The notes under the pieces were generated by a model. That model worked only from the letters and a program-made list of their open reading frames with translations, did no database searches and was not told where the DNA came from. From assembly GCA_013314795.1 (NCBI GenBank), contig JABUEZ010000015.1:1-14934 (forward strand): 14,934 bases of DNA, read 5' to 3'. Positions 1-6,760 of the stretch are shown here, one piece after another; positions within the stretch are counted from its first letter, which is position 1, and every line of letters starts with the position of its first letter. The DNA is from Candidatus Profundicultor aquiphilus (GTDB lineage: Bacteria > Atribacterota > Atribacteria > Atribacterales > Caldatribacteriaceae). The position numbers were made by a program, and so were the translations under genes.

Positions 1-1
1 A

Positions 2-349
2 AAACCCTATGTGGCCTCGGTCTTTCTGAACCGTCTGAAAAAGGAAATGCGACTCCAGTCCTGTGCCACGGTGGTGTATGCCCACTACCGGGAGAGGGGG
101 GTGCATCTTGAAAACCTGAGTAGGGAAGACCTCGAAATCGACTCTCCTTTTAATACTTATCTCCATAAAGGGTTTCCTCCCCAGGCCATCGGGAACCCTG
201 GTTTTGAAGCAATTCGAGCAGTCCTTTACCCTGAGAAAACCGATTACCTGTACTTTGTCCTTCAGGAAAACGGGAAGCACAGCTTTTCCGCCACGTATAA
301 AGAACACCTGGAGAAAAAAGGGGGTCGCAATGAAAAACGTAAGGAATAA
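2..349 (+). CDS. mltG: Endolytic murein transglycosylase MltG, C-terminal part (5' end outside window)
   Basis: This open frame enters from the left edge and has no start in the window, so only the last 115 or so residues are visible. They match the C-terminal part of the YceG/MltG family: a SVFLNRL segment, LQSCATVVYA, then IDSPFNTYLHKGFPPQAIGNPG and a final KTDYLYFVLQENGKHSFS block, all landmarks of this family. MltG is a single-pass inner-membrane lytic transglycosylase that cuts nascent peptidoglycan glycan strands; the catalytic Glu lies upstream and is not visible here. The family usually has TV after a Ser-Asp (QSDPTV); here it is QSCATV. The gene overlaps the next one by 20 nt, so it is probably in the same transcript as yqeG and aroE. 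Identification is secure; completeness cannot be judged. Confidence 0.93.
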   Translation, partial: KPYVASVFLNRLKKEMRLQSCATVVYAHYRERGVHLENLSREDLEIDSPFNTYLHKGFPPQAIGNPGFEAIRAVLYPEKTDYLYFVLQENGKHSFSATYKEHLEKKGGRNEKRKE

Positions 350-848
350 GAGTTTCTGGAGGCGGTTTCTCCCCAATCTTTACGTGAATGATTTATCGGA
401 AATATCCCTCGAACTCCTCAAGGAGAAGGGAATTAAGGGTTTGATTCTCGACCTTGACAACACCCTGGTGGCCTGGAATCAGCACGAGCCTCCCCCTGAG
501 ACTATTTCCTGGGTTCAAAAAGCCAAGGAAATGGGGTTTCTGGTATTCATCGTTTCGAACGCCTTAGAGGAACGGGTTCAGCACTTTTCCTGGACCCTTG
601 GTGTTCCCGGTATTTCCAAGGCACAGAAACCTCGCCGTTCTGCGCTGCGCAGTGCCGTACTCAGGATGAACCTTTCTCTTTCTGAAGTGGCGGTGATCGG
701 TGACCAGGTTCTCACTGACGTCTGGGGTGGGAACCGCCTGGGCATATACACCATCCTGGTCCGGCCCCTCAACCCCAAAGAGTTCTTTTTCACCCGCCTG
801 GGGAGAATGTTTGAACGAATGGTTCTGCGGAGGTTTTCTCTCCGATGA
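330..848 (+). CDS. yqeG: YqeG family HAD-IIIA phosphatase
   Basis: The 172-residue product has the HAD phosphatase motifs in order: motif I DLDNTLV at about residues 41-47 (nucleophile D41, acid/base D43), motif II VSNA around S76, motif III KPRRSAL at K100-P101, and motif IV GDQVLTDVWGGNRLG at 124-138. Length and motif spacing match the YqeG/YHR100C group of the HAD-IIIA subfamily (family knowledge); the physiological substrate in bacteria is not firmly known, although relatives include phosphatidylglycerophosphate phosphatases. The start is the ATG at 330, preceded by an AAGGGGG ribosome site; an earlier in-frame ATG at 204 lies deep inside mltG and would add non-homologous residues. It overlaps mltG by 20 nt and its TGA overlaps the aroE ATG (ATGA), so translation is probably coupled. 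YqeG next to aroE is a recurrent arrangement. Confidence 0.9.
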   Translation: MKNVRNKSFWRRFLPNLYVNDLSEISLELLKEKGIKGLILDLDNTLVAWNQHEPPPETISWVQKAKEMGFLVFIVSNALEERVQHFSWTLGVPGISKAQKPRRSALRSAVLRMNLSLSEVAVIGDQVLTDVWGGNRLGIYTILVRPLNPKEFFFTRLGRMFERMVLRRFSLR

Positions 849-1693
849 TTGACGCTCAAACTCGACTGCTGGCTCTCCTTGGCCATCCGGTGTCACATTC
901 CCTTTCTCCCTCTTTCCAGAATGCAGCGCTTCAATTCCTGGGGCTTCCGTTTGTGTATCTTGCTTTCGATGTCCTGCCTCAGAACCTCTCCAAAGCTGTG
1001 GAGGCTATAAAAACGTTAAACGCGCGGGGTTTCAACGTCACCGTCCCTCATAAAGAAAGAATCTGTTCTTTCCTTGACCATCTGGAAGAGGAAGCACAAA
1101 TCGTCCAGGCGGTCAACACTGTGGTGAATGAAGATGGTAGACTCCTGGGGTATAATACGGATATCTATGGCTTTGAAAAAAGCATGGAAGAGGAAGGGGT
1201 AAGAATTGAGGGGAAAAACGTTCTTCTGCTTGGGGCCGGGGGGGTGAGCCGGGCGATTGTCTTTGCTCTGGGAAGGAAGAACATTACTTCCCTTATCATC
1301 GCCAACCGTACTCTGGAACGGGCACAGGAGCTGGCTCTTTTTGCGGAGCGGTTCTTTTCCTTTCCGGTGAAGGTAGCGTCCTGGGAGGACGCCATGGAGG
1401 GAGAAGGGGAATGCTTCCACGGGGTGGACGTGATTGTCAATGCCACATCCCTGGGAATAAAGGGTGAGGCTATTCCCCTTGATTGGCATAAATTTTTATC
1501 TTGTTCTTTAGTGATGGACGTGGTATACCGAAAGGGTAGCGAAACCGGCTTTGTCGTGGAAGCACGAAAGAGGGGGATTCATGGTTTCAGCGGAAAATCC
1601 ATGCTCCTTTACCAGGGAGTGAGAAGCTTTGAACTCTTCACGGGTCATCCTGCTCCGGTGGAAATCATGAAAAAATTTCTCGAGGAGGGATAG
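845..1693 (+). CDS. aroE: Shikimate dehydrogenase (NADP+) AroE
   Basis: AroE reduces 3-dehydroshikimate to shikimate in the cytoplasm (step four of the shikimate pathway). The 282-residue protein has the shikimate-binding segment GHPVSHSLSPSFQNA (S19, S21), the catalytic pair K70 in NVTVPHKE and D106 in GYNTD, the nucleotide-binding loop GAGGVSRA (130-137), NRT, the VNATSLG segment, and the C-terminal YQGVRSFELFTG helix. The usual Gly-x-x-Met-Leu before this helix reads GKSMLLYQG, a mild variation. It starts at an ATG overlapping the yqeG stop (ATGA). Its TAG stop lies only 3 nt before the inferred pilB start and in the same frame as pilB. With aroK and aroB at the far end of the window, the T4P locus is enclosed by aromatic-biosynthesis genes. 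Confidence 0.96.
   Translation: MIDAQTRLLALLGHPVSHSLSPSFQNAALQFLGLPFVYLAFDVLPQNLSKAVEAIKTLNARGFNVTVPHKERICSFLDHLEEEAQIVQAVNTVVNEDGRLLGYNTDIYGFEKSMEEEGVRIEGKNVLLLGAGGVSRAIVFALGRKNITSLIIANRTLERAQELALFAERFFSFPVKVASWEDAMEGEGECFHGVDVIVNATSLGIKGEAIPLDWHKFLSCSLVMDVVYRKGSETGFVVEARKRGIHGFSGKSMLLYQGVRSFELFTGHPAPVEIMKKFLEEG
1682..1689 (+). promoter_or_regulatory. Strong Shine-Dalgarno sequence positioning an ATT start for pilB
   Basis: GAGGAGGG lies in the last codons of aroE. Its GGAGG core (1684-1688) is 8 nt before ATT at 1697, an ideal spacing. The first canonical-type codon in the pilB frame, TTG at 1724, is 35 nt away and has no Shine-Dalgarno of its own. This site therefore argues for initiation at ATT. 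Confidence 0.75.
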
Positions 1694-1696
1694 AAG

Positions 1697-3388
1697 ATTA
1701 ACAGTCAGAAACTGGGCGAAATTTTGATCCAGCAGGGAAAAATCACTCCGGATAAGCTCAAAGAGGCCCTGGAAATCCAGGAGAGAACCGGCGAAAAACT
1801 GGGGGAAATCCTGCAGAAGATGTACGCCCTGCAGGAGAAAGAAGTCTACGAAGCCCTGGCAAAGCAACTGGGGACGCTTTACATCGAGCTTGATAAATAC
1901 GTCATTGACCCCAAGGTAGTGACGAGATTACCGGAAAAATTCTGCCGTCAGCACCAGGTGGTTCCGGTAGCCGAAGAAAATGGTGCGATCATTCTTGCCA
2001 TGGCCAACCCCGTGGACATCATGACCATCGACCGGGTGCGCCTCATGACCAAAAAGGAAGTGAAGCCCGCCATTGCCCCTCCCCGGGAGATCGAGCGGAT
2101 CCTCAACGCCTACTATGGGGCTGTGGAGTCGGTGGATGACCTCTTCAAGGAAGCGGAAGTCAAGGAAGGACTATTTATCCCTGCTGAAGAGGAAGAGGTC
2201 AAAATCGACCAGCTTAAGGCTCTGGGTGAGGAAGCGCCCATTGTGCGGGTGGTGAACATGGTTATTCTCCAGGCCATCCGCTCTGGCGCCAGCGACATCC
2301 ACATCGAGCCCCAGGAAGAACAGGTCCGGATTCGGTTCCGTATCGACGGAATTCTTCACGATGTGACTTCCACCTCCATCAAGGTTCATCCGGCTCTGGT
2401 GTCCCGAGTCAAAATCCTTTCCCGGATGAACATCGCCGAACGGCGTCTTCCTCAGGATGGACGCTTCCAGGTCACCGTTGACGGTCGCAACATCGATTTC
2501 CGGGTTTCTTCCCTTCCCACCATCTTTGGGGAAAAAATCGTCATGCGTATCCTCGATAAATCGGCCATCCTCCTTGACCTGGATCACCTCGGTTTTGAAC
2601 CGGAAGACCTCACCAAAATTTATCGCCTCATTCAACATCCCTATGGGATGATTCTCCTCACCGGACCCACCGGGAGCGGAAAAACCACCACCCTCTATTC
2701 GGCCCTGAACTATATCAATAAGCCGGACCTCAACATTATCACCATCGAAGACCCGGTGGAATATCGACTCGTGGGCATTAACCAGGTGCAGGTCAAGCCC
2801 AAAATTGGGCTCACCTTTGCCAATACCCTGCGGTCCATCATGCGTCAGGACCCCGATGTCATCATGGTGGGAGAAATCCGGGACCGGGAAACTGCCGAAA
2901 TCGCCATTCACGCTGCGCTCACCGGGCACCTTGTTTTTTCCACCCTTCACACCAACACCGCTGCCGGGGCGGTGGTGCGACTCCAGGAGATGGGAGTGGC
3001 ATCATACCTCATTTCTTCTTCGGTGATTGGGGTCATTGCCCAGCGCCTGGTACGGCGAATCTGTCAGGCCTGCAAGGTGGAATTTGAGGTCAAAGGGAGT
3101 GTTGCGCAGGAACTCACCGGAGGAAAGGAAGACCGGTTGATCCTTTACCGCGGCAAAGGCTGTAACGCTTGCAATAAAACCGGATACCGGGGGCGGACGG
3201 CAGTTACCGAAATCTTCGTTATCGATGATGACCTCCGGCAGTTGATCCTTCGCAGTGCCATTGAAAAAGAACTTACCGAACTTGCCCGAACCAAGGGGAT
3301 GAAAACCCTGCGGGAGAATGCGGTGCAAAAGGTCCTCCAGGGTGTGACCACCCTGGAAGAGATGTATCGCGTTACCACAAACGTTTGA
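1697..3388 (+). CDS. pilB: Type IV pilus extension ATPase PilB (probable ATT start)
   Basis: PilB is the cytoplasmic hexameric ATPase that drives pilin polymerisation through PilC. With the start at ATT 1697 it has 563 residues, a normal length. Residues 5-57 form a MshEN/T2SSE_N domain. The ATPase core has Walker A GPTGSGKT (323-330), the Asp box IEDPVEY, Walker B with DPDVIMVGEIRD (385-396), the His box TGHLVFSTLHTN, and a zinc-binding tetracysteine (C456, C459, C489, C492) ending CNACNKTGYRGR, typical of PilB/GspE and absent from PilT. Start choice: no ATG or GTG exists upstream in frame, as the aroE TAG blocks at 1691. TTG 1724 would delete nine residues of the first MshEN motif and lacks a ribosome site. 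ATT 1697 has a perfect one. Tandem pilT and pilC fix the T4P identity. Confidence 0.95.
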   Translation: MNSQKLGEILIQQGKITPDKLKEALEIQERTGEKLGEILQKMYALQEKEVYEALAKQLGTLYIELDKYVIDPKVVTRLPEKFCRQHQVVPVAEENGAIILAMANPVDIMTIDRVRLMTKKEVKPAIAPPREIERILNAYYGAVESVDDLFKEAEVKEGLFIPAEEEEVKIDQLKALGEEAPIVRVVNMVILQAIRSGASDIHIEPQEEQVRIRFRIDGILHDVTSTSIKVHPALVSRVKILSRMNIAERRLPQDGRFQVTVDGRNIDFRVSSLPTIFGEKIVMRILDKSAILLDLDHLGFEPEDLTKIYRLIQHPYGMILLTGPTGSGKTTTLYSALNYINKPDLNIITIEDPVEYRLVGINQVQVKPKIGLTFANTLRSIMRQDPDVIMVGEIRDRETAEIAIHAALTGHLVFSTLHTNTAAGAVVRLQEMGVASYLISSSVIGVIAQRLVRRICQACKVEFEVKGSVAQELTGGKEDRLILYRGKGCNACNKTGYRGRTAVTEIFVIDDDLRQLILRSAIEKELTELARTKGMKTLRENAVQKVLQGVTTLEEMYRVTTNV

Positions 3389-3400
3389 GGGGGGAGAGAG

Positions 3401-4471
3401 ATGGATTTCGATATCCGGGAACTACTGCGGAAAGTGGTGGAGCAAAAGGCTTCCGATCTCCACCTTACTGCGGGGATCCCACCCGTATTCCGGGTTTACG
3501 GCCGGCTCTTCTTTGCCGAAGGCTACCAACCTCTCCGGCCGCCTGACACCGAAAATCTTGCCCGCACTATCCTTGGAGAAGAACGCTGGCAGAAATTCAT
3601 TCGGGAAAAAGAAGCCGATTTTTCCCTGGGTCTCCCGGACCTTGGTCGTTTTCGGGTTAACACCTATTTCCAGCGGGGTTCGGTGGGCATTGCCATCCGG
3701 GCTCTGAGCTACGTCATCCCCTCCATGGATGAACTCCATCTTCCTAAGGAAGTCCTGCAAAAACTGGCCCTCCTTCCCCGGGGGCTGATTCTTGTCACCG
3801 GCCCCACCGGGAGTGGCAAATCCACCACCCTGGCCTCCATGATCGACTACATCAATGAACATCGCTCCTGTCACATCATCACCATCGAAGACCCCATCGA
3901 ATACCTTCACACTCACAAAAAAAGCATCGTCAACCAGCGGGAAGTGGGTGCCGACACCCCTTCCTTTGAAAGTGCGCTGGTGCACGCCCTGCGGGAAGAC
4001 CCCGACGTGATTCTGGTGGGCGAGATGCGGAACCTCGAAACCATCGCCATTGCCCTCACCGCTGCCGAAACCGGGCACCTGGTCATGGCTACCCTCCACA
4101 CCAATAACGCCCCTCAAACCATCGACCGCATCGTGGACGTCTTTCCACCTCACCAGCAGACCCAGGTCCGGATTCAACTTGCCGGCGCCCTTCAGGGAAT
4201 TGTTGCCCAGCAGTTGCTTCCCCTTGCCAGCGGCAACGGCCGCATCCCGGCCATTGAAATCATGATTGCCACCAACGCCGTCCGTAACCTCATCCGGGAA
4301 GGCAAGACCTATCAGATTTACAGCGTCATGCAGACTTCTCTCTCTGAGGGGATGATCACCATGGACCGGGCTCTCTTTGAGCTCTACAAACGCGGTCTTG
4401 TCACCTGGGACGAAGCCTACAACCGGGCTATCGATCCCAAAGAATTTGCTACCTGGAGGAATCGATTCTAA
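3401..4471 (+). CDS. pilT: Type IV pilus retraction ATPase PilT
   Basis: PilT powers pilus disassembly and twitching motility as a cytoplasmic hexamer under PilC. The 356-residue protein shows the N-terminal ASDLHLTAGIPP segment, Walker A GPTGSGKS (134-141), IEDPIEY, Walker B DPDVILVGEMRN (200-211), the His box ETGHLVMATLHTNN (H226, H233), and the PilT-specific AVRNLIRE (293-300), a conservative version of the AIRNLIRE motif needed for retraction. No tetracysteine is present, unlike PilB. One oddity is Asn211 where the family typically has Asp (GEMRD). The ATG is 12 nt after the pilB stop, behind a GGGGGGAGAG ribosome site. The stop overlaps the pilC start by one base (TAATG). A dedicated PilT indicates a retractable T4P rather than a type II secretion system. 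Confidence 0.95.
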   Translation: MDFDIRELLRKVVEQKASDLHLTAGIPPVFRVYGRLFFAEGYQPLRPPDTENLARTILGEERWQKFIREKEADFSLGLPDLGRFRVNTYFQRGSVGIAIRALSYVIPSMDELHLPKEVLQKLALLPRGLILVTGPTGSGKSTTLASMIDYINEHRSCHIITIEDPIEYLHTHKKSIVNQREVGADTPSFESALVHALREDPDVILVGEMRNLETIAIALTAAETGHLVMATLHTNNAPQTIDRIVDVFPPHQQTQVRIQLAGALQGIVAQQLLPLASGNGRIPAIEIMIATNAVRNLIREGKTYQIYSVMQTSLSEGMITMDRALFELYKRGLVTWDEAYNRAIDPKEFATWRNRF

Positions 4472-5715
4472 TGCCGGTCTATACCTATAAAGCCCGTGAT
4501 CGCCAGGGTAAAATCAACGAGGGAACCATCGAAGCCCAGAACCAGAAAGAGGCCGTGGCCCACCTCCGGGAACGGGGGTTTTTCGTTACCTCCCTTTCTG
4601 AGGAAAGTTCCCTTGTTTCTTCTCCCCGCAAGGAAACCACCATTTTTTCCAGCCTCAGGGGGGATCGGGTCAGGCTCCAGGACCTGGCCAATTTTGCCCG
4701 GGGTATCGCCACCATGCTCGAATCAGGTGTTCCCCTTCTCTCGGCCCTCCGTAGCATCGCCAAGCAGACCACCAACCCCGGCTTTGCCGTCACCATCGAA
4801 GAAATCGCCAGCAAAATCGAGCGGGGCTATTCCCTTTCTCAGGCCCTTGCCGATTACCCCAAAACCTTCAACCGCGTTTTCCTGGGCATGGTTCAATCCG
4901 GCGAAGCTGGTGGAAACCTCGACTGGACTTTAGGGCGTCTTGCCGACTACCTCGAATGGGAAAAGGACCTCCGTGATAAAGTCCAGTCAGCAACGTATTA
5001 TCCCATGATTTTACTTGTCGCCATGATCGCCGCTTCCTTTTTCCTGGTGTACTTCGTCTTTCCCCAGTTCGTCCTTCTCTTTGAAAGCTTCACCATTGAA
5101 CTCCCTCTTATCACTAAACTTGTCCTTGCTTTTATCCGCTTCATCAACGCCAACTGGTTCCTTGTCTATGGCTCTTTTCTTGGCGCCGTTGTTCTCTTTT
5201 TCCTCTACGTCACCTCCGAACGTGGCCGAAGGTGGTGGGACCGCAAAAAGTACCGTCTCCCCCTTTTTGGCCAGCTCCTTCATAAACTCATCATCTCCCG
5301 CTTTGCCTGGATTCTGAACGGCCTTATCCGCAGCGGTATGCCCATGGTCCAGGCCCTGGAAGTGGTGGCCACCTCCCTGGGTGATACCTACGTCCAGGGT
5401 ATGGTCCTTGAAATCGCCGAAAACATCCGCCGGGGACGAAACCTTTCCCAGAGCATCGCTCAGTTTCCCTTCTTTCCCCCCATGGTGGTGCAGATGGCCA
5501 GTGTGGGCGAAGAATCCGGTAACCTCGAACTCACCCTCAACAAGGTCACCGAACTCTACGACAAAGAAATTGCCCTTTTTGTTGCTCGCCTCTCTTCCAC
5601 CATTGAACCCATTTTGACTATAATAATTGGTATCGGAGTATTCATTGTCGCCCTGTCGCTCTTCTTACCGATCTTTGAAATTGCCTCCAAGGGCATGCAG
5701 GGAGGTGGGATGTGA
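4471..5715 (+). CDS. pilC: Type IV pilus inner-membrane platform protein PilC
   Basis: PilC is the polytopic platform on which PilB and PilT act. The 414-residue protein opens with MPVYTYKARDRQGK, the usual PilC/GspF start. It has two GspF domains: residues about 73-195 (LANFARGIATMLESGVPLL, then GEAGGNL) and 275-400 (SRFAWILNGLIRSGMPMVQAL, then GEESGNLE). Hydrophobic segments at about 178-204, 228-247 and 378-402 are the expected three membrane helices. It starts at ATG 4471, overlapping the pilT stop, with TGGAGGA about 10 nt upstream. Codon use in pilB, pilT and pilC is rich in ATC, CTC and ACC, a bias weaker in the minor-pilin genes. A 74-nt gap with a probable promoter follows. Confidence 0.95.
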   Translation: MPVYTYKARDRQGKINEGTIEAQNQKEAVAHLRERGFFVTSLSEESSLVSSPRKETTIFSSLRGDRVRLQDLANFARGIATMLESGVPLLSALRSIAKQTTNPGFAVTIEEIASKIERGYSLSQALADYPKTFNRVFLGMVQSGEAGGNLDWTLGRLADYLEWEKDLRDKVQSATYYPMILLVAMIAASFFLVYFVFPQFVLLFESFTIELPLITKLVLAFIRFINANWFLVYGSFLGAVVLFFLYVTSERGRRWWDRKKYRLPLFGQLLHKLIISRFAWILNGLIRSGMPMVQALEVVATSLGDTYVQGMVLEIAENIRRGRNLSQSIAQFPFFPPMVVQMASVGEESGNLELTLNKVTELYDKEIALFVARLSSTIEPILTIIIGIGVFIVALSLFLPIFEIASKGMQGGGM

Positions 5716-5727
5716 GCAAAAATTTGG

Positions 5728-5736
5728 TGTGATAAT
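5728..5736 (+). promoter_or_regulatory. Candidate extended -10 promoter for the major pilin
   Basis: TGTGATAAT is an extended -10 element (TGN followed by GATAAT, five of six matches to TATAAT). There is no convincing -35 at 17 bp, which is usual for extended -10 promoters. It would give an RNA start near 5743 and a leader of about 45 nt. Its place between pilC and the major pilin, with a terminator after the pilin, fits separate high expression of the pilin. Motif-based only. Confidence 0.4.
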
Positions 5737-5789
5737 TTATCCTGAAGTGTAAATGATTTTGACTTAACCTTATTTCTGGAGGTGAAAAC

Positions 5790-6254
5790 ATGAGCTGGTT
5801 TACAAAGAAGAAAAAGAAAGACGAAGGTTTCACCCTGATTGAGCTCATCATCGTGGTGGCCATCATCGGATTCCTGATGGCCATAGCTATTCCGAGGTAT
5901 ACTACGTCTCGTTTAGTTGCTGCGCAAAGCGCTACTAAGGCAAACTTGCACCAGTTAGCTACAGCCATCGAAGTTTATCGCCAGGAAAAGGGTGAGCTGG
6001 GATATCCGGGAGATGCGAGTGCCGTTGCAACAGCTCTGAAAACTGACTACCTTCCTAAATCACCGGTACCACCAGTGGGGAAGGGCGCCCATTATCAGTA
6101 CGTGAGTGATGGATCAACGTACTTTGCCATCTATGATCCGGTGACACCAGCTGATCTAACCGACACGACCAAGAGGTTTTACATCCAGTCTGGTGGAATA
6201 ATAAATAATGATGCAAGTAGCGTCCCGAGTAGTGCTGAAGACTTAGATTGGTAG
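5790..6254 (+). CDS. pilA: Major type IV pilin (PilA-like, GspG-like fold)
   Basis: The 154-residue prepilin has a positively charged leader (MSWFTKKKKKDEG) cleaved by PilD between G13 and F14. The mature N-terminus FTLIELIIVVAIIGFLMAIA is a canonical class III signal with Glu at +5. The globular domain is about 110 residues, has no cysteine, and includes AIEVYRQEKGELGYP and repeated Tyr-rich strands (HYQYVSDGSTYFAIYDP). This layout resembles the short GspG major pseudopilin and small Gram-positive-type pilins more than disulfide-looped proteobacterial PilA. The lack of a Cys pair at the C-terminus is notable. A strong GGAGGTG lies 5 nt before ATG 5790. The candidate promoter upstream and the intrinsic terminator downstream mark it as the abundant subunit. 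Retraction ATPase and PilMNOPQ in the locus favour a pilus. Confidence 0.9.
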   Translation: MSWFTKKKKKDEGFTLIELIIVVAIIGFLMAIAIPRYTTSRLVAAQSATKANLHQLATAIEVYRQEKGELGYPGDASAVATALKTDYLPKSPVPPVGKGAHYQYVSDGSTYFAIYDPVTPADLTDTTKRFYIQSGGIINNDASSVPSSAEDLDW

Positions 6255-6263
6255 CTTAATTGG

Positions 6264-6296
6264 AACCCTCTGGTCAATCTTGACCAGAGGGTTTTT
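6264..6296 (+). terminator. Rho-independent terminator after the major pilin
   Basis: A near-perfect inverted repeat (6266-6277 against 6280-6291, arms CCCTCTGGTCAA and TTGACCAGAGGG) forms a 10-12 bp stem with a very small loop, followed by five T residues. The flanking AA/TT extend the stem by two pairs. It begins 10 nt after the pilin stop and ends 5 nt before the pilD ATG. It probably ends most pilin transcripts, so pilD would be expressed at a lower level by read-through. Confidence 0.9.
6286..6291 (+). promoter_or_regulatory. pilD ribosome-binding sequence inside the terminator stem
   Basis: AGAGGG is the only Shine-Dalgarno-like sequence upstream of the pilD ATG (6302), 10 nt away. It is part of the 3' arm of the terminator hairpin, so in a read-through transcript it would be base-paired unless the hairpin is opened. 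Confidence 0.5.
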
Positions 6297-6301
6297 CCAG
6301 A

Positions 6302-6760
6302 ATGTTTTCCAGTATAGCTTTTGTTGGTATTCTTTTTTATATTGCGCTCATCGACTTCAAGGCTCAGCGGATTCCTGATATCCTCACCCTTTCCCTCTAT
6401 GGCCTGGGGGTGGTTTCCCTTTTTTTCAATCCTTCGCTTTATGACAAACTCCTCGGAGGGGGTGTGCTTTTTGCCTTTTTCCTTCTCCTTTACCTGGCTA
6501 AACCCCAGGGGGTGGGTTTCGGCGATGTGAAACTGGCCGGCGCCATCGGCCTTTTTCTGGGGTGGAAGCTGGCGCTTCTGGCGCTTTTTCTGGCCTTCAC
6601 AAGTGGTGGTCTTGTGGGGGCAATCCTTATCCTTACGAAAAAGAAAACCCTCAAAGACTCCCTCCCTTTTGGCCCGTTCTTAAGCGGGGGAGCGGTTATC
6701 GCTCTCTTTTTTGGGAAACAAGTCCTTGACTGGTACGTGAATCTTCTTTATTTCCCCTGA
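6302..6760 (+). CDS. pilD: Prepilin peptidase (A24 domain only)
   Basis: This polytopic inner-membrane aspartic protease cleaves prepilin leaders after the conserved Gly. The 152-residue protein carries both catalytic aspartates: D18 in ALIDFKAQRIPD and D75 in the GFGD motif (72-75) followed by VKLAGAIGLFLG. Hydrophobic helices fill the rest. Full-length PilD/GspO is about 250-290 residues, with an N-terminal methyltransferase domain and usually four zinc-site cysteines. Here that part is absent, as in TadV/CpaA and archaeal peptidases, and there is no room for it because the pilin terminator lies directly upstream. Pilins may therefore be unmethylated, or methylated by an enzyme encoded elsewhere. 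ATG 6302 is the only sensible start. Confidence 0.9.
   Translation: MFSSIAFVGILFYIALIDFKAQRIPDILTLSLYGLGVVSLFFNPSLYDKLLGGGVLFAFFLLLYLAKPQGVGFGDVKLAGAIGLFLGWKLALLALFLAFTSGGLVGAILILTKKKTLKDSLPFGPFLSGGAVIALFFGKQVLDWYVNLLYFP

Noticed and set aside
1724..3388. pilB starting at TTG 1724
   Set aside because: No Shine-Dalgarno near it, and it deletes the beginning of the first MshEN motif; ATT 1697 fits both signals.
3422..4177. Long open frame on the - strand opposite pilT (and a similar one opposite pilB at 2171-2950)
   Set aside because: Both lie entirely opposite well-supported ATPase genes. They arise from the C-rich third codon positions of pilB/pilT and show no recognisable domain or ribosome site.
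5759..5764. TTGACT as a -35 element for the pilin
   Set aside because: The -10 position 17 bp downstream falls on GTGAAA, within the pilin ribosome site, so there is no matching -10 element and no room for a leader.
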